A stretch of 63,714 nt of DNA, taken from NCBI RefSeq assembly GCF_000378505.1, contig NZ_KB900007.1, positions 1 to 63,714 on the forward strand. Direction: 5' to 3'. Source of the stretch: Modicisalibacter luteus DSM 23508 (GTDB lineage Bacteria; Pseudomonadota; Gammaproteobacteria; Pseudomonadales; Halomonadaceae). Shown piece after piece: positions 19,352 to 29,099 of this stretch. The translations under genes and the position numbers were made by a program. How positions within the stretch are numbered: the first letter of the stretch is position 1; each line of letters opens with the position of its first letter. Below the pieces are notes generated by a model that worked only from the letters and a program-made list of their open reading frames with translations, did no database searches and had not been told where the DNA came from.

Positions 19352-21256
19352 ATGAGTTCACCCGCCGCCAAGGCACGTCGCACGTACAATATCGACCAAT
19401 GGGGCAGTGGTTACTTCGACGTCGACGACCAGGGGCACACCATGGTCCGCCCCCTGGGCAGCGAGATCGAGGGCCCACTGCTTCCTCTCGATGCCCTAGT
19501 CGACCAGATTCGCGAAGCCGGCCTGCGCTTGCCGGTGCTGGTACGCTTCACCGACATCTTGCATGATCGTGTCGAACAGCTGTGTGCCGCCTTCGATGCC
19601 GCGATGCAGGAAGAGGCCTACCAGGGCGGATACACCGCGGTGTATCCGATCAAGGTCAATCAACAGCGCCGCGTAGTCGAGGAAATCCTTGCTACGCAAG
19701 AACGCGGCCATGGCCGTGTCGGCCTGGAGGCTGGCAGCAAGCCCGAGTTGTTGGCCGTGCTCGCCCTGTCCGCCGATGGCTCGTCACTGATCGTCTGCAA
19801 CGGCTACAAGGATCGCGAATACGTTCGCCTGGCACTGATGGGCGAAAAGCTCGGCCACCGGGTCTATCTGGTGGTGGAAAAGTTTTCGGAGCTCAACCTG
19901 ATCCTCGAGGAGGCCCAGCGTCTCGGTGTTAAGCCGCGCATTGGCCTGCGTGCACGCCTGGCCTCGGTAGGCAAGGGCAAGTGGCAGGACTCGGGGGGCG
20001 AGAAATCCAAGTTCGGCCTGACCGCGACGCAGGTCATCGACGTGGTCGAGCGGCTGCGCAGCGCAAATGCACTCGACAGCCTGCAGCTGGTGCACTTTCA
20101 CCTCGGCTCGCAGATCGCCAACATCCGTGACATTCAGCGCGGCTTGCGTGAGTGTGCACGCTTCTATCAGGGCCTGCGCGAGATGGGCGCGCCGATCGAT
20201 ACCGTTGATGTCGGGGGCGGCCTGGGCGTGGATTATGAAGGCACCCGCTCGCGCAGCTTCTGTTCGATCAACTATTCGATGCGCGAGTATGCCAGCAATG
20301 TGGTGTGGGCCTTCAGCCAGGCCTGCGAGGCTGAGGGCCTTCCGCATCCGCACCTGATTTCCGAGTCGGGCCGGGCTCTGACCGCACATCATGCGGTACT
20401 GATCACCAACGTCATCGACGAGGAGCATGTCGGCGAGACCGCCCCCACGCGCCGGCGAGCCGAGGACGACCCACAGGTCGACGAGCTGTGGCGCGTCTAC
20501 GACCGTCTCGAGACCATGCAAGAGCCGCGTGGCCAGGTCGAGGCCTACCATGACCTGGTCCAGGCGATCGGCGAGCTGCAGGAGCGCTTCGTGATGGGCT
20601 TGGCCGACCTGGACGCCCGTGCCGAAGGTGAATCGGTCTACTTCGCCGCCTGCCAGCGTCTACGCTCACGCCTTGACAGCCGCAACCGTGCCCACCGCGA
20701 TATCGCCGACGAGCTGGCCGAAAAACTAGCCGACAAGCTATTCGTCAACTTTTCGCTATTCCAGTCGGTTCCCGACGTATGGGGCATCAAGCAGGTCTTC
20801 CCGGTGCTGCCATTGACCGGGTTGGACCGCGACCCGACCCGGCGTGGCGTAATCCAGGACATCACCTGTGACTCGGACGGCCGTATCGACAACTATGTCG
20901 ATGGTCAGGGGCTGGAGACGACTCTGCCGCTGCCGGAGTGGGACGACAACGATGACAAGCTGCTGGGCATGTTCCTGGTCGGTGCGTATCAGGAAATTCT
21001 AGGCGATCTGCATAACCTGTTCGGCGATACCGACTCGGTGGATGCCGCGCTCGGTGAAGACGGGCAATGGCGCCTGACCAACCTTCAGCATGGCGACAGC
21101 GTTGGCGACGTACTGCGCTACGTGAACTTCGATGCCGATGTGCTTCGTGAGCGCCTCAAGGCCCAGCTCGACGGCAGCGGTCTGAGTCGTGAAGAGCATG
21201 CCGAGTTCCTCGACGACTTGGCTGCCGGGCTTGAAGGGTATACTTACCTGGAGTGA
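19352..21256 (+). CDS. speA: Biosynthetic arginine decarboxylase
   Basis: SpeA converts arginine to agmatine, the first step of one putrescine route. The 634-residue length is typical of the biosynthetic form. The pyridoxal-phosphate lysine lies in YPIKVNQ (K101), followed by GLEAGSKPELL and the active-site segments LVHFHLGSQI and VDVGGGLGVDYEGT. The start follows GGAGAG. It lies between two terminators and is probably transcribed alone. Confidence 0.97.
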   Translation: MSSPAAKARRTYNIDQWGSGYFDVDDQGHTMVRPLGSEIEGPLLPLDALVDQIREAGLRLPVLVRFTDILHDRVEQLCAAFDAAMQEEAYQGGYTAVYPIKVNQQRRVVEEILATQERGHGRVGLEAGSKPELLAVLALSADGSSLIVCNGYKDREYVRLALMGEKLGHRVYLVVEKFSELNLILEEAQRLGVKPRIGLRARLASVGKGKWQDSGGEKSKFGLTATQVIDVVERLRSANALDSLQLVHFHLGSQIANIRDIQRGLRECARFYQGLREMGAPIDTVDVGGGLGVDYEGTRSRSFCSINYSMREYASNVVWAFSQACEAEGLPHPHLISESGRALTAHHAVLITNVIDEEHVGETAPTRRRAEDDPQVDELWRVYDRLETMQEPRGQVEAYHDLVQAIGELQERFVMGLADLDARAEGESVYFAACQRLRSRLDSRNRAHRDIADELAEKLADKLFVNFSLFQSVPDVWGIKQVFPVLPLTGLDRDPTRRGVIQDITCDSDGRIDNYVDGQGLETTLPLPEWDDNDDKLLGMFLVGAYQEILGDLHNLFGDTDSVDAALGEDGQWRLTNLQHGDSVGDVLRYVNFDADVLRERLKAQLDGSGLSREEHAEFLDDLAAGLEGYTYLE

Positions 21257-21275
21257 CGTAGCCCGGACACGCTAT

Positions 21276-21310
21276 GTAAAGCGCCGCCCCTCTCAGGCGG
21301 CGCTTACGTT
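21276..21310 (+). terminator. Terminator after speA
   Basis: The 10-bp stem AAGCGCCGCC / GGCGGCGCTT with a 7-base loop lies 20 bases past the speA stop; the T-tract (ACGTTT) is weak. Confidence 0.7.
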
Positions 21311-21332
21311 TGCGACATGGCAAAAGGCCGCG

Positions 21333-22013
21333 TCATTCGCCGGTATGGGTCACGAAATCCAGCCCAGCGTGACTGCTACCAGCCTGCAACGTGAAATGCA
21401 GTTCGGCGTTGCGAGGCAGCGGGCCAACTCCTGCCGGCGTGCCCGTCAATACGACATCGCCCGGCGCCAGCGTGAAATGCTGACTCATCTCGGCGAGCAG
21501 CTCGGGAACGGCGAACAGCATGTCGCCACTGTTGCCGGTCTGGCGGCGCTCACCATCGATGTCCAGGCTGAACTGGAGATTGCGCCAGTCGGGCGCGTCG
21601 CGCAGCACGGCAAATGAAGACAGCGGGCAGGCACCATCGAAGCCCTTGGCAATTTCCCACGGATGCCCCTTTTCCTTGAGGCGTGACTGAACGTCGCGAA
21701 GGGTCAGATCCATCGCCACTCCGAGCCCGACCACGGCCCGCCCGGCTGCTTCCGGCGTGACGTCTTTGAGCGTCTCGCCGATCAATAGAGCCAGTTCAGC
21801 TTCGAAATGAACGTCGCCCCGCGCAAATGGGGCCTCGATGGTTTCCTCCAGTACCGTGGCGCTGGTTGCCGGCTTGATGAACAGAATCGGCGCACTGGGC
21901 ACCGGGTTATTGAGCTCCTTGGCGTGCTCGGCATAGTTGCGACCAACACACACGATCTTGCCCAGCGGTTGGCCCATCAGCTGGCCATCGGTAAAGCGCG
22001 GAACGAACGACAT
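21333..22013 (-). CDS. Fumarylacetoacetate hydrolase family protein
   Basis: This 226-residue protein has the FAH fold in its short form, with metal ligands and family segments in order: CVGRNYAEHAKEL, FIKPATSA, HFEAELALLIG and, near the end, VVLTGTPAGVGPL. Members act on acylpyruvates, oxaloacetate and aromatic ring-cleavage products, so the substrate cannot be fixed. The ATG at 22013 follows AAGGAG. No aromatic pathway genes are adjacent, so a housekeeping role such as oxaloacetate decarboxylation is possible. Confidence 0.9.
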   Translation of the reverse strand: MSFVPRFTDGQLMGQPLGKIVCVGRNYAEHAKELNNPVPSAPILFIKPATSATVLEETIEAPFARGDVHFEAELALLIGETLKDVTPEAAGRAVVGLGVAMDLTLRDVQSRLKEKGHPWEIAKGFDGACPLSSFAVLRDAPDWRNLQFSLDIDGERRQTGNSGDMLFAVPELLAEMSQHFTLAPGDVVLTGTPAGVGPLPRNAELHFTLQAGSSHAGLDFVTHTGE

Positions 22014-22103
22014 TCGGGTCTCCTTGAGCGACTGTGCCAGTAGGGTCAGAAGAGTCTACCCCATACATGACCTGCCATGCAGAAGCGCCTTGGCCAGAAA
22101 CGT

Positions 22104-22128
22104 CTACGGCCCCATCCTGGGGCCGTAG
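22104..22128 (-). terminator. Hairpin after ectD
   Basis: A perfect 11-bp stem (CTACGGCCCCA with TGGGGCCGTAG, loop TCC) lies 27 bases past the ectD stop. On the minus strand it is followed only by ACGTTTCT, so it is a moderate terminator candidate separating ectD from the FAH gene. Confidence 0.65.
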
Positions 22129-22154
22129 CAGGTCATGCGCCGATTACTGCTTCG

Positions 22155-23093
22155 CTATTCGGGTTTCCACTCCTGCCCCGGTGCATGGGCCAGGAAGGCT
22201 GGCCGCCGGCGGCGCGCGCCGAAGGGCTCGCCACATACGTTGTCCACGCGGTTATAGACGAAGAACACGTTGCTGCGCGGATCGGGAGACATGTTGGCAT
22301 TGGAGCCATGCAGGGTATTGCAGTCGAACAACAGCAGCCCGCCAGCGGCACCGGTTGGCGCCTCGATGCCGTTGGCTTCGATCAGGCGTTCGAGCGCCTC
22401 GGGACTGGGCACGCCAAACTCCTGAGTCTTTAGGGACTGCTTGTGATGATCGTCCGGCGTTTCGCCCAGGCAAGGCACGAAGACCTTGTGCGATCCGGGG
22501 ACCAGCATCAGTGGACCGTTGTAGTGATGGTTGTCGGTCAACACGATGGAGGCGCTCACGGCGTGCATGGCCGGCATACCGTCCTCGGCATGCCAGGTTT
22601 CGAAGTCCGAGTGCCAGTTGAAGCCCTTGCCCTGGAAGCCCGGCTTGTAGTTGATACGAGACTGGTGAACGTAGGTTTCACCCCCGAGGATCTGGCGGAC
22701 ACGGCCGGTCAGGCGCTCATCGTTGGCCAAGCGGGCAAACCGCTGCGACAGAAAATGCACGGCGAACAGCGAACGAATCTCTTGGCTGTCGGGCTCGGTG
22801 ATGCTGAAGTCCTTGCCGCGATAGGTATCGTTATCCAGAAGAATCTTGAGCTCGTCGCGCAATTCAGCAACTTCGTCGGCCGAAAGGAAGTTCGGCTCGA
22901 ACAGAAAGCCGTTGCGTTCGAAATCGTCGAGCTTCTCCTGGCTGAGCGGCCCGTCTTCGGGCTTGCCCTTGACCACCGCTTCCTGACGATGGATCCATGG
23001 CAGGTCCATGGGGCGTGCTAGACGGGTGGGGTAGCTGTCACGTCGGTCGGGTGCTGTGGTAACCCGGGTCGGGGATGCGGTCTGTACTGACAT
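22155..23093 (-). CDS. ectD: Ectoine hydroxylase
   Basis: EctD is a non-haem Fe(II)/2-oxoglutarate dioxygenase that converts the osmolyte ectoine to 5-hydroxyectoine. The 312 residues carry the family signature FNWHSDFETWHAEDGMP; the iron ligands are H161 and D163 there and H262 in CNTLHGSNANMSP. The 2-oxoglutarate-binding segment SNVFFVYN follows. No ectABC genes are adjacent, a separation also known in Halomonas and Chromohalobacter. This gene is the strongest hint at a halophilic host. Confidence 0.97.
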   Translation of the reverse strand: MSVQTASPTRVTTAPDRRDSYPTRLARPMDLPWIHRQEAVVKGKPEDGPLSQEKLDDFERNGFLFEPNFLSADEVAELRDELKILLDNDTYRGKDFSITEPDSQEIRSLFAVHFLSQRFARLANDERLTGRVRQILGGETYVHQSRINYKPGFQGKGFNWHSDFETWHAEDGMPAMHAVSASIVLTDNHHYNGPLMLVPGSHKVFVPCLGETPDDHHKQSLKTQEFGVPSPEALERLIEANGIEAPTGAAGGLLLFDCNTLHGSNANMSPDPRSNVFFVYNRVDNVCGEPFGARRRRPAFLAHAPGQEWKPE

Positions 23094-23367
23094 CCAATCA
23101 CCTCCAAGAAGTTTGTGATCAGGTTCAGATCCAGTCCGGCATTCGGCACGCTAGGAAAAGCGCACTGGCGAACTTCGCTTTACCAGCAGTGTTCATAGGG
23201 TGCCATGGTCTGCCGTGTCTTGCTTATATAGAGGATCCTGTTGCTTAAGGCGATATTCATCCTAAATGACAAATAGGAATTTGCAACCAGGCGCAGCGCA
23301 CCTGATTGCAATATACCTATGCGATCTTGGCACGACTTTTTCAACCCCAGGCCAACCGGCGAGCCAT

Positions 23368-24531
23368 ATGCCCATCGTTAGAATCTTTATCGAATTTCTC
23401 AAGCTTGGCTGCATGAGCTTTGGCGGCCCCGCAGCCCACATGGGCTATTTTCATCGCCGCTTCGTTGATGAGATTTGCTGGGTCGAAGCCAGAGACTATG
23501 CGGAACTGATGGCGCTCTGCCAGTTTCTCCCCGGCCCGGCCAGCAGCCAGTTGGGCATGGCGATCGGCTACCGACAGGCAGGAGTGACTGGAAGTCTCGC
23601 AGCGTTTTTCGGCTTCACCCTGCCCTCCGCGCTACTGATGCTGACCGCTGGCCTATGGCTAGCCCACACGGAGATGAACGACGCCACCACTGCGGCGCTT
23701 CATGGCCTGAAACTGCTCGCTGTCGCTGTGGTCGCGGATGCCGTCGCCAAGCTATATACCAGCGCGTGTCCCGATCGCCCCCGTCAAGGCATGGCGCTAC
23801 TTACGGCAGCGACGATATGGCTGTGGCCAGGCATGGTATCGCAACTCGCGGCCATCACCTTGGCTGCCGTGATCGGCACATCGAGATCCAGCGAGCCAAT
23901 GCCGCAGCGTACTTCTTCCCATGGCATATCCGGCTTCGGCTCCCTATTCCTGATTGTGTTTGCCGGACTGCTGCTGATCCTGCCCTGGCTGGATACCGGA
24001 GGGTTGCTATCGGTCTTCGATGCCTTCTACCGTGCCGGCGCCCTGGTATTCGGTGGCGGACATGTCGTGCTGCCGCTCCTCGATGCCCAACCCCTCATCC
24101 GCGACGGCATGAGCGAGAATACCTTCCTGGCCGGCTATAGCCTGGCACAAGCCGTTCCTGGACCGATGTTCTCGTTTGCCGCATACCTCGGCAGCGCCCT
24201 CCAAGGCTCTTTGCTCTCGGGCCTGGTTGCCTTGAGTGCCATTTTCCTGCCTGGCTGGCTGCTGCTCATGGCCGTTCTGCCGATCTGGGCACGCCTGCGG
24301 CAAAACCCGCGACTCGCGGGTGCCCTGGCATGGGTCGTTGCAGCCACCGTCGGTTTGCTCCTGGCCGCGCTGTACGCGCCGGTGTTCGTATCCGCCGTGA
24401 CCAGCCCTGCCTCCATGGCTACCGTCGTGTTCCTGTGGGCCCTGTTGCATGTGCTCCGACTACCGTTGTGGGCCGTGGTGATCATCGCACCGCTGGCTGG
24501 CCTGGCGCTTGCTGGACTAGGCGTGGCATAG
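23368..24531 (+). CDS. chrA: Chromate transporter (ChrA family)
   Basis: This 387-residue membrane protein has two homologous CHR domains: the first with LGCMSFGGPAAHMGYF and QFLPGPASSQLGM, the second with AGALVFGGGHVVLPLL and QAVPGPMFSFAAYLG. Long-chain ChrA proteins export chromate. The ATG at 23368 gives the usual family N terminus; an in-frame ATG at 23266 would add an atypical leader. No chrB regulator is present. It lies directly before acr3 on the same strand and opens the metal resistance block. Confidence 0.88.
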   Translation: MPIVRIFIEFLKLGCMSFGGPAAHMGYFHRRFVDEICWVEARDYAELMALCQFLPGPASSQLGMAIGYRQAGVTGSLAAFFGFTLPSALLMLTAGLWLAHTEMNDATTAALHGLKLLAVAVVADAVAKLYTSACPDRPRQGMALLTAATIWLWPGMVSQLAAITLAAVIGTSRSSEPMPQRTSSHGISGFGSLFLIVFAGLLLILPWLDTGGLLSVFDAFYRAGALVFGGGHVVLPLLDAQPLIRDGMSENTFLAGYSLAQAVPGPMFSFAAYLGSALQGSLLSGLVALSAIFLPGWLLLMAVLPIWARLRQNPRLAGALAWVVAATVGLLLAALYAPVFVSAVTSPASMATVVFLWALLHVLRLPLWAVVIIAPLAGLALAGLGVA

Positions 24532-24590
24532 CGCTTTCTTTCGATTGGCGGCAACCAGCCTCCCTTGAGGAATTCACAAAGCGCGATTAG

Positions 24591-24612
24591 CATATATGGA
24601 TCTCCATATATA
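24591..24612. promoter_or_regulatory. Candidate ArsR operator upstream of acr3
   Basis: The site reads CATATATG-N6-CATATATA. Its core is a perfect 9-bp inverted repeat (ATATATGGA, TC, TCCATATAT). It lies 60 bp before acr3, and the same pattern occurs upstream of arsR at 29633-29654, so both arms may be under one ArsR repressor. Confidence 0.65.
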
Positions 24613-24672
24613 TCGCCATATCAGCGCCTCACCTTTCTCCTTCATGCATGAAATCACCAAGAGATCGGCTCC

Positions 24673-25689
24673 ATGGGAATCTTTGAACGCTTTCTTTCCG
24701 TTTGGGTAGGCTTGGGTATCATTGCCGGGGTTCTACTCGGCAGCCTCTTACCGGGACTGTTCCAGGCACTGGCCGGCATCGAGTTTGCCCACGTCAACCT
24801 GGTGGTGGCGGTGCTTATCTGGATCATGATTTACCCGATGATGATTCAGGTCGATTTCGCGTCGATCAGGGACGTTGGCAAACGTCCCAAGGGGCTGCTG
24901 CTAACCCTGGCCGTGAATTGGCTGATCAAGCCCTTCACCATGGCCGGGTTGGGCGTGCTGTTCTTCCACCATCTGTTTGCCCCTTTCGTCGACCCACAGT
25001 CGGCCAATGAATATATTGCCGGCATGATTCTGCTGGGTGTCGCACCGTGCACGGCCATGGTCTTCATCTGGAGCCAGCTCACCAAGGGGGACGCCAACTA
25101 CACCCTGGTCCAGGTCTCGGTGAACGACCTGATCATGATCTTCGCCTTTGCCCCCATCGCCGCTTTCCTGCTCGGTGCCACGGACATCGCCGTACCGTGG
25201 CAAACACTGCTGTTATCGGTAGCGCTGTATATCGTGCTGCCACTGCTCGTCGGTTTTCTGACCCGTCGTACCCTGACCCGTCTGGGAGGCGCATCCCGAG
25301 TCGAGGCCTTTACTGCCCACCTCAAGCCATGGGTCATTCTTGGCCTGGTAGGCACGGTAATTCTCCTGTTCGGATTCCAGGCCGAGACGATACTGGCCCG
25401 TCCTACCGCTATCGGTCTGATTGCCATTCCGCTACTGATCCAGACCTATGGCATCTTTGCCATCGCCTATGCCGGTGCCAAATGGCTTCGTCTGCCTCAC
25501 AGCATTGCTGCGCCGGCCTGCATGATCGGGACGTCCAACTTTTTCGAGCTCGCCGTGGCAGTGGCCATCTCATTGTTCGGTCTGCATTCCGGCGCAGCGC
25601 TGGCCACCGTGGTCGGTGTGCTGGTCGAAGTACCGGTCATGCTGTCGCTAGTGTGGTTCGCCAACCGCACCCGTCACTGGTTCGTCTGA
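24673..25689 (+). CDS. acr3: Arsenite efflux transporter ACR3
   Basis: ACR3 pumps arsenite out across the inner membrane. The 338-residue protein has about 10 hydrophobic helices and the conserved segment [15 protein letters not shown] with the essential cysteine C126. It is followed 24 bases later by arsH on the same strand and preceded by a symmetrical candidate ArsR site. Confidence 0.96.
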   Translation: MGIFERFLSVWVGLGIIAGVLLGSLLPGLFQALAGIEFAHVNLVVAVLIWIMIYPMMIQVDFASIRDVGKRPKGLLLTLAVNWLIKPFTMAGLGVLFFHHLFAPFVDPQSANEYIAGMILLGVAPCTAMVFIWSQLTKGDANYTLVQVSVNDLIMIFAFAPIAAFLLGATDIAVPWQTLLLSVALYIVLPLLVGFLTRRTLTRLGGASRVEAFTAHLKPWVILGLVGTVILLFGFQAETILARPTAIGLIAIPLLIQTYGIFAIAYAGAKWLRLPHSIAAPACMIGTSNFFELAVAVAISLFGLHSGAALATVVGVLVEVPVMLSLVWFANRTRHWFV

Positions 25690-25713
25690 TTTCTCTCCCA
25701 GCGAGGCTTCATC

Positions 25714-26424
25714 ATGAACGATTTGCCCAATATCGTCTCAGACCTGTTTGATATCCCCAGCGCTAACCGCGTGTTCGACGCCAAGCCTTCCACGCACCGG
25801 CCGCGGATTCTGCTGCTCTATGGCTCGCTGCGACAGCGCTCATTCAGCCGCTTGGTCGTGGAAGAAGCCGCGCGCCTGCTGGAGACCATGGGCGCCGAGA
25901 CGCGGATCTTCGATCCACGCGGCTTGCCACTACCCGATGCCGAGCCCGCCGAACATCCCAAGGTGGCGGAGCTACGAAAACTCGCTGAATGGTCGGAAGG
26001 CATGGTGTGGTGTTCACCGGAACGTCATGGGGCCATGACGGGTATCATGAAGGCGCAAATCGACTGGATCCCCCTGTCCCTCGGCGGCGTGCGCCCCACC
26101 CAGGGAAAGACACTGGCCGTCATGCAGGTCTGTGGTGGCTCGCAATCGTTCAACGCAGTCAGCCAACTGCGGATACTGGGTCGCTGGATGCGTATGCTGA
26201 CCATCCCCAACCAATCATCCGTCCCCAAGGCCTTCATGGAATTCGACGACAACGACCGCATGAAGCCGTCTCCCTTCTATGACCGTATCGTCGATGTGAT
26301 GGAAGAACTGGTCAAGTTCACGCTGCTGGTGCGCGACCGCAGCGATTACCTGACCGATCGGTACTCTGAGCGCAAGGAGAATCCTGTAGAGGTGTCGAAA
26401 CGGGTGAATCAGCGCTCGACTTGA
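25714..26424 (+). CDS. arsH: NADPH-dependent organoarsenical oxidase / FMN reductase ArsH
   Basis: ArsH is a flavodoxin-like FMN protein that oxidises trivalent methyl- and aromatic arsenicals to less toxic pentavalent forms. The 236 residues include the FMN phosphate loop [12 protein letters not shown], the segment [22 protein letters not shown] and [15 protein letters not shown], all characteristic. It follows acr3 in what looks like a two-gene operon and ends 7 bp from the convergent YnfA-family gene. Confidence 0.96.
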   Translation: MNDLPNIVSDLFDIPSANRVFDAKPSTHRPRILLLYGSLRQRSFSRLVVEEAARLLETMGAETRIFDPRGLPLPDAEPAEHPKVAELRKLAEWSEGMVWCSPERHGAMTGIMKAQIDWIPLSLGGVRPTQGKTLAVMQVCGGSQSFNAVSQLRILGRWMRMLTIPNQSSVPKAFMEFDDNDRMKPSPFYDRIVDVMEELVKFTLLVRDRSDYLTDRYSERKENPVEVSKRVNQRST

Positions 26425-26431
26425 CCGGTCT

Positions 26432-26758
26432 TCAGCTACCCCTCGGCCCAAAAAGAATCATTCCAGCTCCGACCAGACATACCCCTGCCCCGAGCAGATC
26501 CCAACGGTCGGGCTGACGATTCTCGATCAACCATAACCAGAGCAAAGAGGTCGCAATATAGACGCCGCCATAGGCGGCATAAGCGCGCCCTGCATAGTCC
26601 GTCTCTACTAGACTCAACAGCCAGGCGAACAAGGCCAGGCTCGCCATCCCCGGAACTAGCCAGCCGATTGACCTATCCAGGCGCCACCACCCCCAGAAGG
26701 CGAAACAGCCAGCAATCTCGGCGAGGGCAGCGGCAAGATAGATCAGGGGCGTGGGCAT
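26432..26758 (-). CDS. YnfA family (UPF0060) small membrane protein
   Basis: This 108-residue protein has four predicted membrane helices and the family marks [14 protein letters not shown] and [17 protein letters not shown]. The family resembles small multidrug resistance exporters. The ATG at 26758 follows GGAG. It lies 34 bases after arsJ on the same strand, so it is probably co-transcribed with the arsR-GAPDH-arsJ genes and may have an auxiliary efflux role there; that role is inference. Confidence 0.9.
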   Translation of the reverse strand: MPTPLIYLAAALAEIAGCFAFWGWWRLDRSIGWLVPGMASLALFAWLLSLVETDYAGRAYAAYGGVYIATSLLWLWLIENRQPDRWDLLGAGVCLVGAGMILFGPRGS

Positions 26759-26792
26759 TGAATAACTCCGGACGGAATCCGCTGTCAGCCTA

Positions 26793-28031
26793 TCAATTTA
26801 CCGACATGGCTGCAGCGCTATCACGTGGCAACGCCAAGGCCATCAAGGCGCTAAGCGCTACCAGCGCCGCCGACACCCATAGGCACGCCGCCAAGCCCTG
26901 CGATTGATATAACCAACCAGACAATACCGTACCCAGCAGCCGCCCCATGGCGTTGGCCATGTAATAAAAGCCGACATCCATCGACACGCCCTCAGCCCGG
27001 GCAAAGCGCACAATCAAATAGCTGTGCCAACTTGAGTTGATGGCGAAGACGAGGCCGAAGGCCAGCAATCCCGCCACCAGCCAAGTTGCCGCATCGCCCA
27101 GAGGCATTAGGGCCAGGATGGCCGGCAGCACGGCCAGGGCTAGGGCCCAGCCAACGGTGATGCCACGCACACTGCCGTGCACGAGACGGGTGACTCGTGG
27201 CGCCTGGGTCTGCACGCCACCGTAGCCGATCACCCAGGCAGCCAGCATCGTGCCGACCGCCCAATGATCCCACCCATACTGGTCGTAGAGAAATACCGGT
27301 AGTGCCACCACGAACCATACGTCGCGTGAGGCAAACAGGCATAGCCTTGCTGCGGCCAACATATTCACGGCACGAGAGGTCGAAAAAACCTCTCGAAACT
27401 TGGGCTTGGTCTTGGCGCGCCCCAAGTCGGCACGCAGCCGCCACAAGGATAGGGCAAGCACAATCCCCAGCATGATCAGCATTGCCAGCATGGCACCACG
27501 GAAGCCGACCAGCGTCAGCAACAAGCCACCGACGAAGAAGCCGGCTCCCTTGAGTGCATTCTTCGAGCCAGTGAGGATGGCCACCCAGCGATACAGCGCG
27601 CCCTGTGCGTTGCTGCTGTCTTTAGGCACCAGCACCTTGACCGCACTCTTAGCACTCATCTTGTTGAGGTCCTTGGCGATACCGGACAATGCCTGGGCTG
27701 CCATCACCCAAGGCACCGACAATGCCGCGGCAGGGACCAGAAGCATGCCCAGGGCAACGAGCTGCAGCCCCAGCCCTACATTCATGGTGCGGTTGAGTCC
27801 CTGACGCGCGCCCAGCCAGCCACCAACGAAGTTGGTGACCACACCAAAGGCCTCGTAGAACAGGAACAGCATCGCCACTTCCAGCGGTGAATAGCCAAGC
27901 TGGTGAAAATGCAGCACCACCAACATGCGAAGTGCACCGTCGGTCAGTGTGAATGCCCAATAATTGCCAGTCACCAACAGATACTGACGCACCTCGAACG
28001 GCAAGCCATGCAGCCGCCTGGATAGTGACAT
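26793..28031 (-). CDS. arsJ: Organoarsenical efflux transporter ArsJ
   Basis: ArsJ is an MFS permease that exports 1-arseno-3-phosphoglycerate, the unstable product made when GAPDH uses arsenate in place of phosphate. The 412-residue, roughly 12-helix protein begins with the ArsJ-like [20 protein letters not shown] and has [15 protein letters not shown]. It starts 12 bases after the dedicated GAPDH gene; this pairing is the hallmark of the system. Confidence 0.95.
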   Translation of the reverse strand: MSLSRRLHGLPFEVRQYLLVTGNYWAFTLTDGALRMLVVLHFHQLGYSPLEVAMLFLFYEAFGVVTNFVGGWLGARQGLNRTMNVGLGLQLVALGMLLVPAAALSVPWVMAAQALSGIAKDLNKMSAKSAVKVLVPKDSSNAQGALYRWVAILTGSKNALKGAGFFVGGLLLTLVGFRGAMLAMLIMLGIVLALSLWRLRADLGRAKTKPKFREVFSTSRAVNMLAAARLCLFASRDVWFVVALPVFLYDQYGWDHWAVGTMLAAWVIGYGGVQTQAPRVTRLVHGSVRGITVGWALALAVLPAILALMPLGDAATWLVAGLLAFGLVFAINSSWHSYLIVRFARAEGVSMDVGFYYMANAMGRLLGTVLSGWLYQSQGLAACLWVSAALVALSALMALALPRDSAAAMSVN

Positions 28032-28043
28032 GCCCCGCCCTCG

Positions 28044-29060
28044 TTAGCCGCGCCCGACCTTAAGGGCCAGTTCCACAGTCCGGTTGGTGTAGCCCCACTC
28101 ATTGTCGTACCAAGCATAGATCTTTACATGAGAGCCGTTTACGACCAGCGTCGACAATGCATCGACGATGGCGCTTCGCGGGTCGGTACGGTAATCAATC
28201 GACACCAGCGGGCGCGTCTCAAAACCGAGGATGCCTGCCAGCGGGCCCTGCGCCGCCTTCTCAAGAGCGGCGTTCACCTCGTCGACCGTAGTCTCGCGCT
28301 CGACCTCAAAGACCATATCGGTCAACGAAGCATTGGCAAGGGGCACTCGAATGGCGTGGCCGTTCAGCTTGCCCTCGAGTTCGGGAAAGATTGCAGTAAT
28401 CGCCTTGGCCGAACCCGTGGTAGTCGGGATCAGGCTCATGCCGCTGGCCCGGGCGCGGCGTAGATCCTTATGTGGCGAATCGAGAATGGACTGGGTATTG
28501 GTCAAATCATGCACGGTAGTCATCGAGCCATGCCGAATCCCGAAAGTCTCGTGAATAACCTTGACCACCGGTGCCAGGCAATTCGTCGTACAGCTTGCAG
28601 CAGTAACGATGCGATGAACATCGGGATCATATTCATCGTCATTGACTCCCATGACTACATTAAGCACGCCAGCATCCTTGATAGGCGCCGACACCACGAC
28701 TCGACCGACGCCTTGATCGAGGTAGGCCTGCAGTCGGCTGGTAGTTTTCATGACACCTGACGCTTCGATGACGAGATCACATTGCGACCAATCGCTGTCG
28801 GCTATTTCGCGATTGCTGCTGAAAGGAATCGCGATGCCATCGACAGTAATGGCATCCTCACCTGCTACGATGCCAGCACCTGGAGCCCAGTGGCCATGCA
28901 CCGAGTCGAACTCAAGCAGATGGGCGAAGATATCGGCGCTGCCACCGGGGTCATTGATCCTAGCGATTTCAATGGGATGCGATTTACGATGCGACCAGAG
29001 GCTACGCAATGCGAGGCGGCCGATACGGCCGAAGCCGTTGATGCCGATTCGAAGCGACAT
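28044..29060 (-). CDS. Arsenate-associated glyceraldehyde-3-phosphate dehydrogenase
   Basis: This 338-residue GAPDH has the NAD-binding start [13 protein letters not shown] and the catalytic cysteine C157 in [10 protein letters not shown]. In arsJ operons such enzymes arsenylate glyceraldehyde 3-phosphate so that ArsJ can expel the product. The ATG at 29060 follows AAGGAG. Its place between arsR and arsJ argues for detoxification rather than central glycolysis. Confidence 0.94.
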   Translation of the reverse strand: MSLRIGINGFGRIGRLALRSLWSHRKSHPIEIARINDPGGSADIFAHLLEFDSVHGHWAPGAGIVAGEDAITVDGIAIPFSSNREIADSDWSQCDLVIEASGVMKTTSRLQAYLDQGVGRVVVSAPIKDAGVLNVVMGVNDDEYDPDVHRIVTAASCTTNCLAPVVKVIHETFGIRHGSMTTVHDLTNTQSILDSPHKDLRRARASGMSLIPTTTGSAKAITAIFPELEGKLNGHAIRVPLANASLTDMVFEVERETTVDEVNAALEKAAQGPLAGILGFETRPLVSIDYRTDPRSAIVDALSTLVVNGSHVKIYAWYDNEWGYTNRTVELALKVGRG

Positions 29061-29099
29061 GATTACTCCTTGGCATTTCAAAGATTGCGCCACAGCCGC

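Noticed and set aside
23094..23367. Attachment-site copy of the tRNA-Thr 3' end at the left side of the metal resistance block
   Set aside because: I found no repeat of the tRNA 3' end here and no integrase gene in the block.
23266..23367. N-terminal extension of chrA from an ATG at 23266
   Set aside because: The extra 34 residues do not resemble ChrA N termini and the start at 23368 gives the normal family length.
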